Source of the DNA: Eudorina sp. 2006-703-Eu-15
Lineage: Eukaryota > Chlorophyta > Chlorophyceae > Chlamydomonadales > Volvocaceae
NCBI GenBank assembly: GCA_003117195.1
Contig: BDSI01000113.1
Coordinates: 124,001 to 188,000 of the forward strand
Direction: 5' to 3'
DNA length: 64,000 bases
The position numbers and the translations under genes are program-made. Positions 1-16,900 of this stretch are shown here, piece by piece. The notes beneath the pieces are model-generated. The model was not told the DNA's origin, searched no databases, and saw nothing but the letters and a program-made list of their open reading frames with translations. The stretch's first letter is position 1, and each line of letters begins with the position of its first letter.

Positions 1-104
1 ACCACTACGGCAAGCTCTGCCAGCTGTCGCCACCCCTTACATGGGCACGCTGGCGGCTGCAGCCACGGTCTGAGCCGTGCCGGCGGTTGTGCTTGGAGCT
101 GCAG
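1..104. other. Left-edge stretch, probably intron of the first gene
   Basis: No supported coding exon is visible. The stretch ends in a polypyrimidine-poor but acceptable 3' splice site (CTGCAG at 99-104) just before the open frame that leads into the SAP domain, and that frame has no ATG between 105 and the SAP motif. The simplest reading is that these bases are the end of an intron and that the gene starts to the left of the window. Confidence 0.35.
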
Positions 105-3100
105 CGGGCTGGCAGTGGCGCCGCGACGCCGTCAGGGAGGCCGACAGCAATCGCCATCGCTGTTGGCGACGGCGGCGGTGGTGGCCGACGCTGGGCCGCG
201 GGCGCCGGACCCCGGGGAGCTCAAGGTAGGCGCCAGGCGGGTGTGTGTTTGGGCAGCTTTGCGCGCCTCGTCAGTGGGAGGTACTTCGCCACCGCACAGG
301 CGAAACCGGATGGCAGAAGAGTCGAGGTTTGCGGCTCCTTGTGCACCCGCCCCAAACCCGTGTGCTGCAACCACCTGTCAGACACTACAGTTCGAGTGTG
401 TACTGCACCGACCGGTATGTACCGGTATGTACGACTCATGCAGTACGATTCGTTTGTGTGCGGCCGCGTCCTCCCCTCAGGTGTCTGAGCTGCAAGCAGC
501 TCTCCGGGCGCTGGGCCTGCCGGTCTCGGGTCGGAAGGCGGATCTAGTGGAGCGGTTGCTGGCGGCGCAGGGAGGAGGGGAGCAGACGGCGGGGTCTCCT
601 GCAGCGGCGGAGGGGGCGGCGACGACGGCACACGAGCTGACCGGGCGGGTTACTGTGCGGCGGACCCGGACCCGATCGTCAACGCAGCGGGGCGAGGATG
701 AAGCGGAAGGACCGGACGCGCAGATAGGCGGACGCGGCGGCGCCAGCAGCGAGCTGCCGACGCCCGCCGACGGCGCCGAGGCCGCGATGCCGCGTCGGCG
801 GCGGACGGCGGAGCGACGGACGGCAGCAGCGCCGCAGTCGGCATCGGACCCGGCGGAGGCGGCGGCGACGACCACGGCCGCACCCACTGACGACGCGTCG
901 CTGGACGATCTGTTTGCGGCGGTGAAGTGGGAGATCTCGGTCGCTGCCGGAGATGCGCGGGAGGCGCGACAGCGGGGCGGGCAGGCGGCGACGAAGCGGG
1001 CAAACGGCGACGGCGACGGCGGCAACGCCGGCGCGGTCGGGCAGTCTCCCAACCGGCGCAGACATGAGCCTGCGGACCTGGGTTCGGACCTGGACTCGGA
1101 CCTGGACTCGTCGCCGGCTGCTTCCGGTGACAGCGATAGAGGGTCGCTGCGGCGTCGCCGCGCGGCGGAACCCGCGCTGGCGGTCACTGCGGCGGCAGCG
1201 GCGGCGGCGGCGGCGACGACAACGACGGCGGAGGCCGCGGCGGCGCCGGAGCGGAGGTCCAGTCGCGGTGTGCGGGGTGCGGTGGCGAGTGGCGCGGGGC
1301 CAGCAACGGCGACTCCGCCCGGATCCGCGTCAGCATCCCAGGATCTAGATCCGGATCTGGGTCAAGAATACGATCTGCCGCCCTGGCCGCCGATGTGAGT
1401 GTGGCCGACCTGCGCGCGGACAGCCAGGCCGTAAGTCTGTTCACTAGGGTTTTAACCCTAAACCCTTCCCACTTAGACGGAGGGACGCCGCACGACTGGT
1501 GCGGTCTCCCAGTTGAGCATGTACCTAGTGGAGCATGTCCATTTGCTGGCGGCGTCACAGGGGGTGGCGGGGCTGGAGTATCCACGAAGGCGGGCATCAA
1601 AATGCAGATAGGACCGCGCTCCAACATCTACGGTTGGCCTGAGTGACTAGCATCTCGCGGAAGAGCAGGGCCCAGCCAGCCTGCCGGCCGGGGGCGATGG
1701 GACCTGAGGAGCACGTGTGTCGCTGCGCGCACCGTGTCGTGCCGTACAGGTTTATGGGCGAGATGAAGACCCTGGAGGAGCTGGCGCCGGGCAACGCCGA
1801 TGCGCAGGTTAGCTGCGCAACGCAGCGCTGAGCAGTCGGTGCGGCAGTAGTCTCTGGTCTGACCGATATCGTGGCTCATGGCGGGGCTATGGCAAGTCTC
1901 CGTGATCTGCGCATGAAACTGCTGCGTGAGGATGCGTGTGCTGGGGCGCGAGTTGCGCTGGAAGCGGCGGCGGCGGGCAGGCGGGCCCTTCACCCCGAGC
2001 TACGATGGTGTCCTGCCCCTTGCATGGCAAGTGGCGGGGGAGGCGGCGGCGGCGGCGTCTGCTCGGGCTCCGGGGGACGGTTGGGGCCATGCCGGGCCGG
2101 GCCCCCGCACCCCTCCCTCAACCCCCGCCATTCGTACTGTCCGTACCCTGCCGCTTTCGTCATTCGTCACCGCCGCCGGCGGGCTTGCCTCGCGCGGTGT
2201 GTTGCCCGCCAGGAGGAGCTGCTGCTGGGCAACGTGCCGGGCATGGCGCTGACGGTGCTGGGCTCGGCCGCGGTGCGGCCGACCGCCAGCAGGGCGTTCG
2301 CGTCCCTGGCCATGGCACGTGTGAAGGACATCTTCATATTCGATGCGGGTGAGCCTCAAAACGTTTACGTTGTTGTTGTTGTTGCCCAGAAAAAGAGTTG
2401 GTCGGGCTCTACAGTATCTTGGCCCATTGGAACGCGCCCATTGGTCCGCGCTGCGGCTCCACCTTGTAACGGTTACAAAAGAGTTGGTCCTCGACGGGCG
2501 GTAGGGCTGACGCAGGTTCCCCAAGAACTCCGCTGCTGCTGGTGCGGCGCGTGCCGGTACCGGCTTCAGTCAGTTCCCTGCCGCGGCCCCGGGGTGGGAG
2601 GGCCCTTTCCCTCGCTTCATCACCCCGCTGTGAGGTGAGGTTTCTCCGCTGTGTGGTCGTGTTGCCGGTCGTCGGCGGCGCCGCCCCCCTCCCCCAGGTG
2701 ATGACACCCAGCGCCAGGTGGCCCAGGCCTACCACGTGAAGCCCTCTAAGATTTACCGGATCTTCCTCACCAGCCTCGAGCCAGGTGCGGGCCGAGGCGG
2801 ACCCCGGGGGGCCGGAGGCAGGCATGGTCGAGGGCCATGACCCCGGGGGCGAGACGGGGAAGGGCCACGACCGTTCGGTGCGGCCTTCCATTGGAACCTA
2901 TCGGAGCGACCTCTTTGTCCCTGGCAGCATCGCCTGCAAGGCCGCACCACGACATACCGTAAATCTGAGTGGTCGCAGTGCCACGGTACTGGAGTCCTGC
3001 GCGGCCAGCTGCCGTACGCCTTCACGGCAGCGTTTTGCCCCCCCTTTGTTCCTCATGCGCGCCACTCGCGCTGTGCTCTTGATGCCGCGTGCAACCTCCT

Positions 3101-6100
3101 GCCGCTCCTGCCGCCGTTGCCCGAGCACAGCGTCCGCTCCGCTTTCTTTTCCCTTGCCCTCCCCTCACTTCGCCTTCGTCCCCGTCCGCGATAGAGTGCG
3201 TACTGGGCCTGCCGGGCCTTATGTGCGTCATCAACGCCTCCAGGGAGCGCGGCCACGAGGTCGCCGACATTCCCGTACACGTGTACGGCCCGCCCGGCAC
3301 GGCGGACTTCCTGGCGGCCATGATGCGCGTCAGCCAGACGTGCTTGGACGTCACCATTGTCGTACATGAGGTACGGCGAGGATGCATATACTGCAGATAT
3401 GCATGTGTTGCAGATACCCTGCACTCCCCCCATAGAGCCCCCAACTTGCAGCACGGTGCCCCCAGCTTTACGCATTTCCCGCCCACACCTCCAACCCCGC
3501 CCCGTCCCTCTCCGCCGCCGCTCCGCAGATCAGTACGGGGCCGGTTGCTCCCGTCGAGTCGGAGCCGTACTTGTACGTCAAGCGCGCCCGCATCTGGCGC
3601 ACCTTGATGCCGCCAGACCAGGTCAACCCGCGAGGCGGCGTGGACGCGTCGCTGCTGCTCTTTGCGCCCGACCAGGTGGGGGCGGCACGGTGGGACTCCA
3701 GAGGCCGTCTGGGTCGTTGGGTGGTCGCATCTTCCCTCAGCAGCCCCGGTACGTACAGCGCTGAACCCTAGATCCAGCGCTGAACCCGAGATTCAACCCG
3801 AGGACGCATGCTGCATCATATCGGTACATGGCCACAGTTCAGAGCAGCGCGGGCGGGCGGGCGGGGTAAGACGTCGCATGCCCCCACAAAGCGTTGGCGC
3901 GGAGCAGATCCCCCGGCCCCCGTTTGTGGCATGTGGCTGTACGGATGCCTCTCGCTGAGGACATGTTGGTTGACGTAGTAAGGTTTTCCAGGCGATTGAT
4001 GCCGCCGGGCGCGATGTGCTTGTGTGCGCTTGCCCTCGCGATTGTCGTACGTCCCACCGCAGGGCCGCAGCCAGAAGAAACGCGGCCGCCACTCCAGCGG
4101 GGGCGTACTGTCCTTCGACCCACGGGCCGGCTTCCTGCCATTCCCGCCGCTGGAGCCAGGCAATCCGTACAAGTAGGGTCCCGGTGCTGCCGTACGTTGT
4201 CCACCTCTCCTGCTGCCTGTCAAGCGCATTGTCGCGCAGCGCGGGAGCTCCTTCGGGTGGTAGCACCGCGGTTTTGTTCTGTATTGGACATCACTGTGTT
4301 GTAAAGGATCTGTGTGTGTGTGTGTGTTTTCGTTCCAGCCGCTCACTACCCGTACGGCACATTCTCGGCCACCCCGTCCGTCCTGCCTGGCGACCCCCAA
4401 CTGGGTACACATAGCTGGGACCGCATGCGGGCTCCCGTTGGGCACTACAACGCGCCTTGCTTGCATCGCACGCACTCCGGCGTCAGGCCCTGCCCGACGA
4501 TCACCAACACACACACACTTCCGTCCCCTTTCCTTCACATTACTTTACTTCAATTTACCAATTGACTAACTTACTTACTTTAGGCCCGTCGCGCGCACGT
4601 GTGTCCTTGCTTTGCCACCCGTTACGCATGTCGCCTTCGCCGAACCCTGCCGACTACTAACGCTGTGCTGCAACGCCTGGCTTCCCGTGTTCTTTCTTCA
4701 GGTCAGTACGATCGCATCCTTTGCACGGGCTGGGCCGGTTGTGCTGGGCACGATGTTTTGCTTGCGGCATTGCACGCGCTGTGGTCGCACCCAACCCGCA
4801 CTTTGTTGCATTAGGATAGTTTACGTAGATTAATTCCACTAGTCTCTTGATTTAGACTACGATACAGCAGCCATTCCGCCGGCGGTTGCTACCGGAGCTC
4901 TGGCGCCCGCCTCAGTCAACGGTCGCTCGCGGATGCGGCTGTTCTGCGACTATTCTCTACGTCGCCGTCACCATTCACTTCCATCTGGGTTGTCGGTAAT
5001 TCGGGTTTCGGGTGAAGGGTATTTCGGGTGTCATTTACTTCCTTCGCCTACATCGCCTGATACGCTGGATTTCGCTTCTCGCGGCTCAGTTCTCTTTTAC
5101 ACACACAGGTTGAGAGCGAGGGGACAGAGGCCCCTTACGCCCCTCTCCCCCGAATCCGGGGGAGAGTGCTTCGGCGGTCTCCCGTATGGGGCGGGTTAGC
5201 GCCCCCGGCCAGCGTCGGCCCGGCAGATATGTAACGATTCACACACACACACACGCACACACACACACATACACACACACACATAGGTCAGTACGGTGAG
5301 CATTTTGGTGACTGATTTGGGTCGGGCGGCTTCCTCGCTGCAGCACAACACACAAACAAAGACAGACCGGCGGCACTCCGCCCGCAGGCGGCAGCATGAG
5401 GTGGACCCCCGGCTCCTGAGCTGGACCCTGGAGCTGGACGTGACGGCGCGCGTCATCATCAACCAGCTGCCAGGCGCCCGGGGCCCCGTGTTATCGTACA
5501 CCGTCGTGGTACGGCGCTCTGGCGAAGCGGGGCTGGGATCCAAGGGCCAGGGCTTGAACCGCGCACCTGGCTATCACGGCAGGGAGGGCCCACGGCCCCC
5601 TGGCCTATGTCCGACCGCACCAACCGGACGCCGCCCCGTTGGCGGTTGCCGTGCCGCGCGGAAAAGCGCTCGCACCGGGCAGTACCCGCCAGACTCAGTG
5701 CACAGAGGGCTGCCCCGGTGGCACCGGGTTGCATCCCCACCGAGGGGCGTCTAGGCCGCTCGCGCGGCTGCCAAGTTAAGGCCTCTGAGCGGATACGCTG
5801 GGACCCGCTACACACGCTGGGCCGTCCACATGGACGGGAGCGCGCCTGGTGTGGTGGTGCTCATGCCGTGTACCGTAAATGGTACCGTAACCTGTGGTGG
5901 ATGCAGCTTGTGACCGGCCGTTGACCGGCCGGGGCGCGACCTCCTTTCCCTCCCTCCCTGGCCTGGTCGGATTTGATTTCCCAGGAGGCGGATCGGGCAG
6001 GGGCCCTGGTTCTTGAGCGGGCCACCGCAGCGGGCTTGGTGGGAGGGCCAGACTTCGCCCGGCTCAAGGCGGGAGAGGCCGTCAAGAACAGGTGCGCGCT

Positions 6101-6323
6101 ACGGCGGTCTGTGCCGCATCACTGCGGCCGTGGAGGGTTCCTTCACGCCCGGGGTGTGGGCCTCGTGGGAACGTGCAGGGTTGGGCTTCCCGCGGGGGCT
6201 TGGCCCGACCCTAGCGCCCTACGCACGGTTACTGCGCTCAGCGAACAGCGAAGTTGGCAGCGCTTGGACAGACGAGGGCGGCGTAGTGACGGACACATGC
6301 CCCACGCCTGCCTGCCTGCCTGT

Positions 6324-6354
<31 letters not shown>

Positions 6355-7381
6355 CATCCCTACCTACCGACGTGTTTGCGCCGCAGCTGGGGCCTGATGG
6401 TGCCCCCCGAGCTGGTCATCTCGCCCAAGCGGCCGGGGCGGCGGGTGGTGGTGCTGGGGAACACCGTCGACCCCTCCGTCCTCAGCCCGGAGGCGCACCC
6501 GCACATGGCGGCCGCGGATGTGCTGGTGGCGGGGGCCGTTTGGCCCAAGGTATGGCGCACGGGGAGGCGCACGGGGGCGGGCGGGATGGCGCGAGGGTGG
6601 TTCGAGGACGCGGCGAGGGCGCGGGTCTGGAACACGGCGGTTGCGAGTGTCCCGGGGGGGGGGCTGCTGAAGCTAAAGCCGTAGTGCTCCGCGGATAGAA
6701 GCAGCGGCACAGCTCGCGTCGGACGGATTCGCCGAGGTGGGCAAGCAGCAAGGTGTGCGGCTCCAACATCCCAAGCCTTCATGTACAGCGACTGCGTACG
6801 CCGCGTTTGGCCTCTCCCGTCTGGATGGCGAACATACGGTATACCCTAAACACTCCCCGCCGCGCATTAGTCCATGCTGTGCTGTGTATCAGACCTTGGT
6901 CAGCGCAACCCGTCTCACAGAGCTCGTGGCGCAAGTACGGTATAAAACCCAAACTACCGTTACATGACGCAACGGCTCCGTTCCCTACCTGACGATATCA
7001 CGGACTTCCCAGGACGAGGCGGACGTTGCGGCCATGGATGGCGGGTGTACGGCAGAAGCATGGGGCGAGACAGCGGCGCGGCTGGGTGTGCGGTACGTCC
7101 TGCTCAACCGCTTCGACGGCCAACGGATGGACGAGCAAGACGGCTACGCGCGGATTGTGGCGGCACAGGTCGTGGAGGCCGCCGCCGCGGCGTCCGCCGC
7201 ATTGGCCGCCCCGCGGCGGCTGACCGGCAGTCGCAGCGGGGCGCGGGCTGGCCCTCGGTCCGCCGCCGACTGGCGGAGACGGGTGGTTGCCCTGGGGGAT
7301 CTCGACAGTGTCATCGTTGACAAGAACGAGGGGCCGCAGGAGCGGGATCCGCAAGGGCGCCTGGCCAGCGTTGTGCCGTAG
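105..7381 (+). CDS. SAP-domain protein with a tRNase Z-like (metallo-beta-lactamase fold) domain, probably catalytically dead; 5' partial
   Basis: Phase-consistent exons: 105-225, 481-1394, 1750-1807, 2213-2348, 2698-2784, 3195-3370, 3529-3675, 4063-4172; then 5388-5508, 5985-6091, 6387-6549, 7013-7381 (stop TAG). The join between 4172 and 5388 is unresolved: an exon near 4332-4450 reads well (AHYPYGTFS) but its phase does not fit. The first intron splits a SAP motif (LKVSELQAALRALGLPVSG), a helix-extension-helix fold that usually binds DNA. A long acidic, Ser/Ala-rich linker follows. From 2213 the product follows tRNase Z: ALTVLGSAAV, FDAGDDTQRQ, VLGLPGLMC, VYGPPGTADF, a KPGRK-like segment (RPGRRVVVLGNT). 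However, the family's HxHxDH is read as SLEPEC, GDT as GNT, HST as GCT and THFS as NRFD. All metal ligands that can be aligned are lost while the surrounding fold is kept, so hydrolysis of pre-tRNA 3' trailers is unlikely. A scaffold or nucleic-acid-binding role is inference. Confidence 0.72.
1446..1468. repeat. Short interstitial telomere-like motif
   Basis: Inside the intron 1395-1749 there is an AGGGTTTTAACCCTAAACCC stretch. It contains one unit each of the Chlamydomonas-type (TTTTAGGG) and plant-type (CCCTAAA) telomere words in opposite orientations. It is too short to be a telomeric array; telo-box words of this kind also occur in plant promoters. No function is claimed. Confidence 0.3.
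5240..5284. repeat. (AC)n microsatellite in an intron of the SAP/tRNase Z-like gene
   Basis: Nearly pure dinucleotide AC with a few interruptions (CGC, ATAC). It lies in the unresolved part of the first gene, just before the exon that begins at 5388. Confidence 0.85.
6308..6355. repeat. (CCTG)n tetranucleotide repeat
   Basis: About twelve CCTG units with one CTGT variant, directly upstream of the pyrimidine-rich 3' splice site used at 6386/6387. Confidence 0.85.
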
Positions 7382-12124
<4,743 letters not shown>

Positions 12125-13976
12125 TTCTGTGGTGACCTAAGTCCGGCAGCCACAAACAAGTAAAGTCTCCCCGCGGCGTGCAACTCAGGCCCGGCAAACT
12201 AAAAACCTACAGATTGTATACTGTATAAAAGGACATTTGCGAAGTTACGGACCTTGCAAAATCCTGGGGGAGTTGGGGTTCGGCCCCCTCCCTGGCCTCG
12301 GAATTGTGGTTGGACCACTACAAACTGTCCGCATGCCGAAGGATCGCATCTAATTAAATCTTATGAATTTTACTACCTATTTACAATTGGTGAGTGCCCA
12401 GTTCGTCGGCTTATAGACAGAAGTGAAGCCATTACTTGGTCGTGAGGCGGCCGTGTCAGCGACAGCCATTGTGCCTGCAACAATGTTTTACATTTCATAC
12501 AAATGCTCCTGTATTTGCTTAGTCAGATTTCTTGCCAAGGATCTAAGGTCGTCGCCAAGCCCCATGACTGAGAACCGCACCAGGTCTCCCTGAAGTGGGG
12601 CTGGCAATGTTTCTAGAACATAGTGGCAACAGACAATTTTGAACCACGCAGCACGAGGTCATCGCTTGGTAGTGCAACATGCTTATCTCGGCACCAGCTG
12701 CTGCTGCTGCCTGGCGGCAGTAGCAGTCTGCCGTTCGACTACTCAAGAAGCCACTCACGAAACAACCTTGCGAAGATCTTTTTGGAAATATATTTGCCGC
12801 ACAATCATTAATCGGGCTGTATTACTGATACTGATCATACCTCCAACTGTCGTGCGGCCTCGCACCTTTCCTTGTGTGCCCACATCGGACATTGGCATCG
12901 TTGATCTGAAAAGCCAGTCCCTTAGTCTCATCTGCGCCGATAGCCATCTTCATGTTCAGAAATTTCAGAGCCTTGGGAAACACTCGGCATACGACTGAAG
13001 TACGTCACAACGCACTGCATGGGCGCTTCCACTACCGCGCTAAGTCTCAAATTCAGCATCTGTGCAAAATGCGCCAGTGTACCTGATGAAGCCTGATGCG
13101 CTAGTGTACGGTATCTGATGAGGCCTGATACCACGTTTCACACTCGCTTCGTTAATCGTTATAGATCCTCATGGTTACTGTCTAGCTCAAGAAGGACCCC
13201 ACCCTGCAATGACCTGCGATGCAACACCTGTACGTATTGCTGGACCAGCGGCCAGCAGGCAACCCAAGAAGATGCTGGGTGCGTGTGCACTCGTGGAAGC
13301 TGCGAAGCGCGCAGCCGTGGACAGCGCGTTAGCTATCGGGGCGCATAACCCACACTCCATAGTGGAGTGCAGAGGTAAGCCCGGCGCACCATGCCCTTCA
13401 GCCTCCACCAATTCCAAAGTCTTTCATCATGCGCAACAGTTACTGCAACAGTATCGTTCATAACACTCCAGGGCTCATAACACGCCAGGACTGGGAGTTC
13501 GCCATGCCGCACGGCATGGCCGTCAAGCTGCAGTACTCGAGCGGCACCGGCGGAGACCGGCAGGCCAAGCCCCTAACCCATTACCATGCGCATACAGCGA
13601 TTGACGCGGCGGTCTGCCAAGGCCATGGGCAGCTATCGAGTTTGACGCCTCGCCTCCCAGCCGCCCCGGGCCCTCTGGGGTCCGGACACGAAGTCTCTCC
13701 GCCCTCATGCGGACCGAGACAAGAAGGCCCCCGGCGGTACACGAACGCCCAGTGCACCAGTGCAGCCCCTGAAGTGGGACACCTCTCAAAGTGCGCCCGG
13801 TCGCTGGTGCCCACGCATGGCGGCCGATGTCCTCCTCGCCCCGCTATCCACCCCGCGCCCATCCATGCAAGCTATGCTGTTCCCAAGCACTGTCCAGCCC
13901 CTTCGACAGCCATCGTCGCCTCTGCCGTAGCGCCGACAAGACCCCTCTCCGCTCGTCCTGTGCTGCTCCAAGCGCT
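12125..13976. other. Intergenic region: PRPS1 promoter side and 3' flank of the carrier gene
   Basis: No gene is supported. The first kilobase upstream of PRPS1 (about 12170-13130) is clearly richer in A and T than the flanking exons, as expected for a promoter. Minus-strand TGTAA words (TTACA at 12488-12492 and near 12377) are possible polyadenylation signals of the carrier gene, but they lie about 1.5 kb beyond its stop. Frames between 13187 and 13860 are open by composition only. Confidence 0.55.
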
Positions 13977-16900
13977 TCACAGAGGCGATGCGACGCCTGT
14001 CGTCGGGTCCATGGCCTGTACGGCACTCTTAATGGCGTCGTACATTATGAAGTGCACGGGCGCGCCCAGCGACGTCTTCAGGCAGTTGGTGAGGCAGCCG
14101 CGGTAGAGCGCGCGCACACCTCCATGGCTCCTCAGCAGCTGCATCAGGCAGTCGGAGGCGGAGGCGTACCGCACCGCCTGGCCCGCCGCGCCGTTCATCT
14201 GCATGCAGCGCCGCACCTGCGGGATGGCCGCAGCGGCGTGCAGACGTAGCGGGGGTTAAACGCATGCTCGAGAGCGGGAGGAGGAGGAGTCCGTTTGGGG
14301 GCATTGCATCAGCACGATGCCGGCGCCTGACAACGAGCGTCCTCCACGGCAAGGCACAAGTGCTCTAGTACAGGGAAAAGCGACCGTGGGCAACAGGCAG
14401 GCACACCCACTCAAGACCGAGGCTGACCAGCGACCAGCAGCCCCGGTTGCTGTGTGACGCATGCGGCGGTGTACTGGGCGTGACGCGGCTCGCCAGGGAA
14501 CGGCAAGATTCATGCAATCCATGAGCTCGAAGGCATGCCGGTTGCAGATCCCGGGGCACGGCCGTGCCCGCTTCCCACAATCTCACCGTGTCCAGCGGGT
14601 ACACCACCGTCTGAGCGGAGACGGCAGCCGCTGCACCGCAGCCCATCTTAAGGAACGGGTACCTGATGTGATGAGAAGACGGGCCCGCGGGAGACATGGG
14701 ATGAAAGGCAAGCAATGAAGGCGGCTGTGTGGATGCTGTGCGACAACAGCTCCAGAAAGCTTTCCAGGCCAGGGCCGGGGGGAGCGCAGTTTCGCTTGTA
14801 TCACTGTAAGCCATGTCTTTCCAACATAGTAAACTTTATTGCAACGGTGGGAAGCCGGCGTGCCAACACCGCGCGCGTCCACCGTGTCCGGACCCACATG
14901 CGGTCCGGCCCCGGAAATATGGAACAGCCAGTGGCTCTTACGCTCGTTGCTTCAGGCTTTCCCTCGCAGCAGCACCAGTTGCTATGCGGCCCCGCCCTAC
15001 GCCGCCAGCCCTGCGAACCTGGCCCTCTCACCATATGACCGATGTCGACTCGCGATCCGACGGAAGGCGCTTCCGAAGCTCATCGTACATTGTAAAGCTG
15101 TAAGGCGGGGACGACGCACCAGGGAGTCGGTGATGGATTGGCGCGAGACGCTCGGCACGGTAGCGCGTTCGTGCCATGGGAGGATGGGACCCCGCCCCCT
15201 CGGCCTACCCGGACTTACGACTTCCCCCGTGCGACTCTCGCACAGCACAGCGACGACGCGTGTCAAGCGCGCAAACCCTGCGCCGGCCCCGTCTGCCCCC
15301 CATCAGCCAGTCGTCCCTTCCTAACCCCTCAACCTGCCCAGTCAAGACCCCTCCGGGATTCCTCATTCTGTGACAGCTGCTGCCGCTAACGTCGGCAGCA
15401 GCTGTCATTGCCATGACACACATCCCGCACGCCGGGCCCGCAAACACAGCCTGGAATCCCCCTCCCCGTCATGACGGTGCTGCCACACATCCGGCTTCCC
15501 GGCAACCAAGGTGAGGGCCATGGTACAATGTCCGCACCTGATTGCCAAGTACGGTGCCACGCCGCTCATAGACAACAGAGCCCCCCGGTACAACCCGCGG
15601 ATGCCCTCCGTGCGCCACGTAGCCAGCGCACACGCGCGGATCGTTGGGTATGTCCGCCCGCTGGAGTACGCGGCCGACGGCTTGCTGCCGACGGCCGCCC
15701 CAGGTGCCGCTGAGGCTGCGCCGGCCGCGTGCGCCGGCGCTGACGGCCCGTGTGCCGCAGTCGCCGCCGCCGCTGCTGACCCTGCCGACTCGGCGGCTGC
15801 CTGAGGTATCGTCGGCGCAGCGGATGTCGATGCCGCTGCGATAGGGGGCGCCGCTGCCCGAGACGTCGACTGGGCTGCCAGCGCCACCGACTGGTCCGCA
15901 GTGATCCGCGTGCGGCACAGGTCCAGCGGGTAAAAGAGCAAGGTCTTCAAGATACCCGTGGCGGCGCCAGCCGCAAGCTTCTCGGCCACTCCAGGGGGGC
16001 TCCCATCCATGGGCGCGAACATGACCCGGAATTGATCTGCGGGCGGTGGGTGCGACACGCTCCTCTTCCAAACTGTGACACCGTTCCAAACTGTGACACA
16101 CCAAAGTTGAAAGTGCAGCGGACTATTGGCAGGGTTCATGGCCAATGTGGTAGTCCCGACGCGTCGGGCGGGCGTTACCGACTGGTGACGCCCCTGAAGG
16201 CGCGCTCCTGACCCACATCGCGCTGGTCACAAATCCCCAGAGCAGGACCTACAACGGGTACAGAGCAGGCTACCGGGTACAGAGCAGGACCTACAACCCA
16301 GACACTGAGGTACCCGCCGCCGGCGTGTCAGTTTTTGCGTGTCCGGGATGCTGCGTACCGTGTACGACGAAACGGAACGCCACGTCAGGCACCAGCCGCA
16401 CCACATTCGCACCGTTGCCGCGCCACAACGCCTAGGGACGCATACAGATGAACGGCAGGGAAAGGGTCGGTTATTCAAGCCATTTATGTCCTGGGCATTG
16501 CAACATGGGCGGCTTGAGGAACTTGCTTCGTTAGGCCAGGGCATTGACAAGCGGTTCTGGATCCGTCAGCTGTCCCCCCGGTTAAAACTGCCCATGCACA
16601 CCCAGCCCGGCGCGCCCTTCCCTCGGGGTGTGGAATGGACAGCGCTCTGCCGCCCGTCGAGCACCAACAGCCACACGACAACGAGGGACATTGCGAGCGG
16701 GCATCTCTTACAGACGTCCATCGACAACACCATTCTCGCCATCCTAGGGTAAGCCCTTCGCCAGGCCACAAACGCTACGCCCCTCCTCGCCTCGCCGTCG
16801 CGCTCTCAGATTCCATCCTGTGCACCCGCCGGGGCACACACTTGCCGTCTTGCAGAACGGCACCCACTTTCCACCCTATTCGCACTTTCGCAGGCTGCAC

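Noticed and set aside
1446..1468. Telomere or chromosome end
   Set aside because: Only single telomere-like words in opposite orientations, inside an intron; there is no array.
1871..2638. Plus-strand frame of 255 residues over the tRNase Z-like exon 2213-2348
   Set aside because: It reads the exon in another frame for most of its length and continues through introns with clear GT/AG ends; the family motifs are in the spliced frame.
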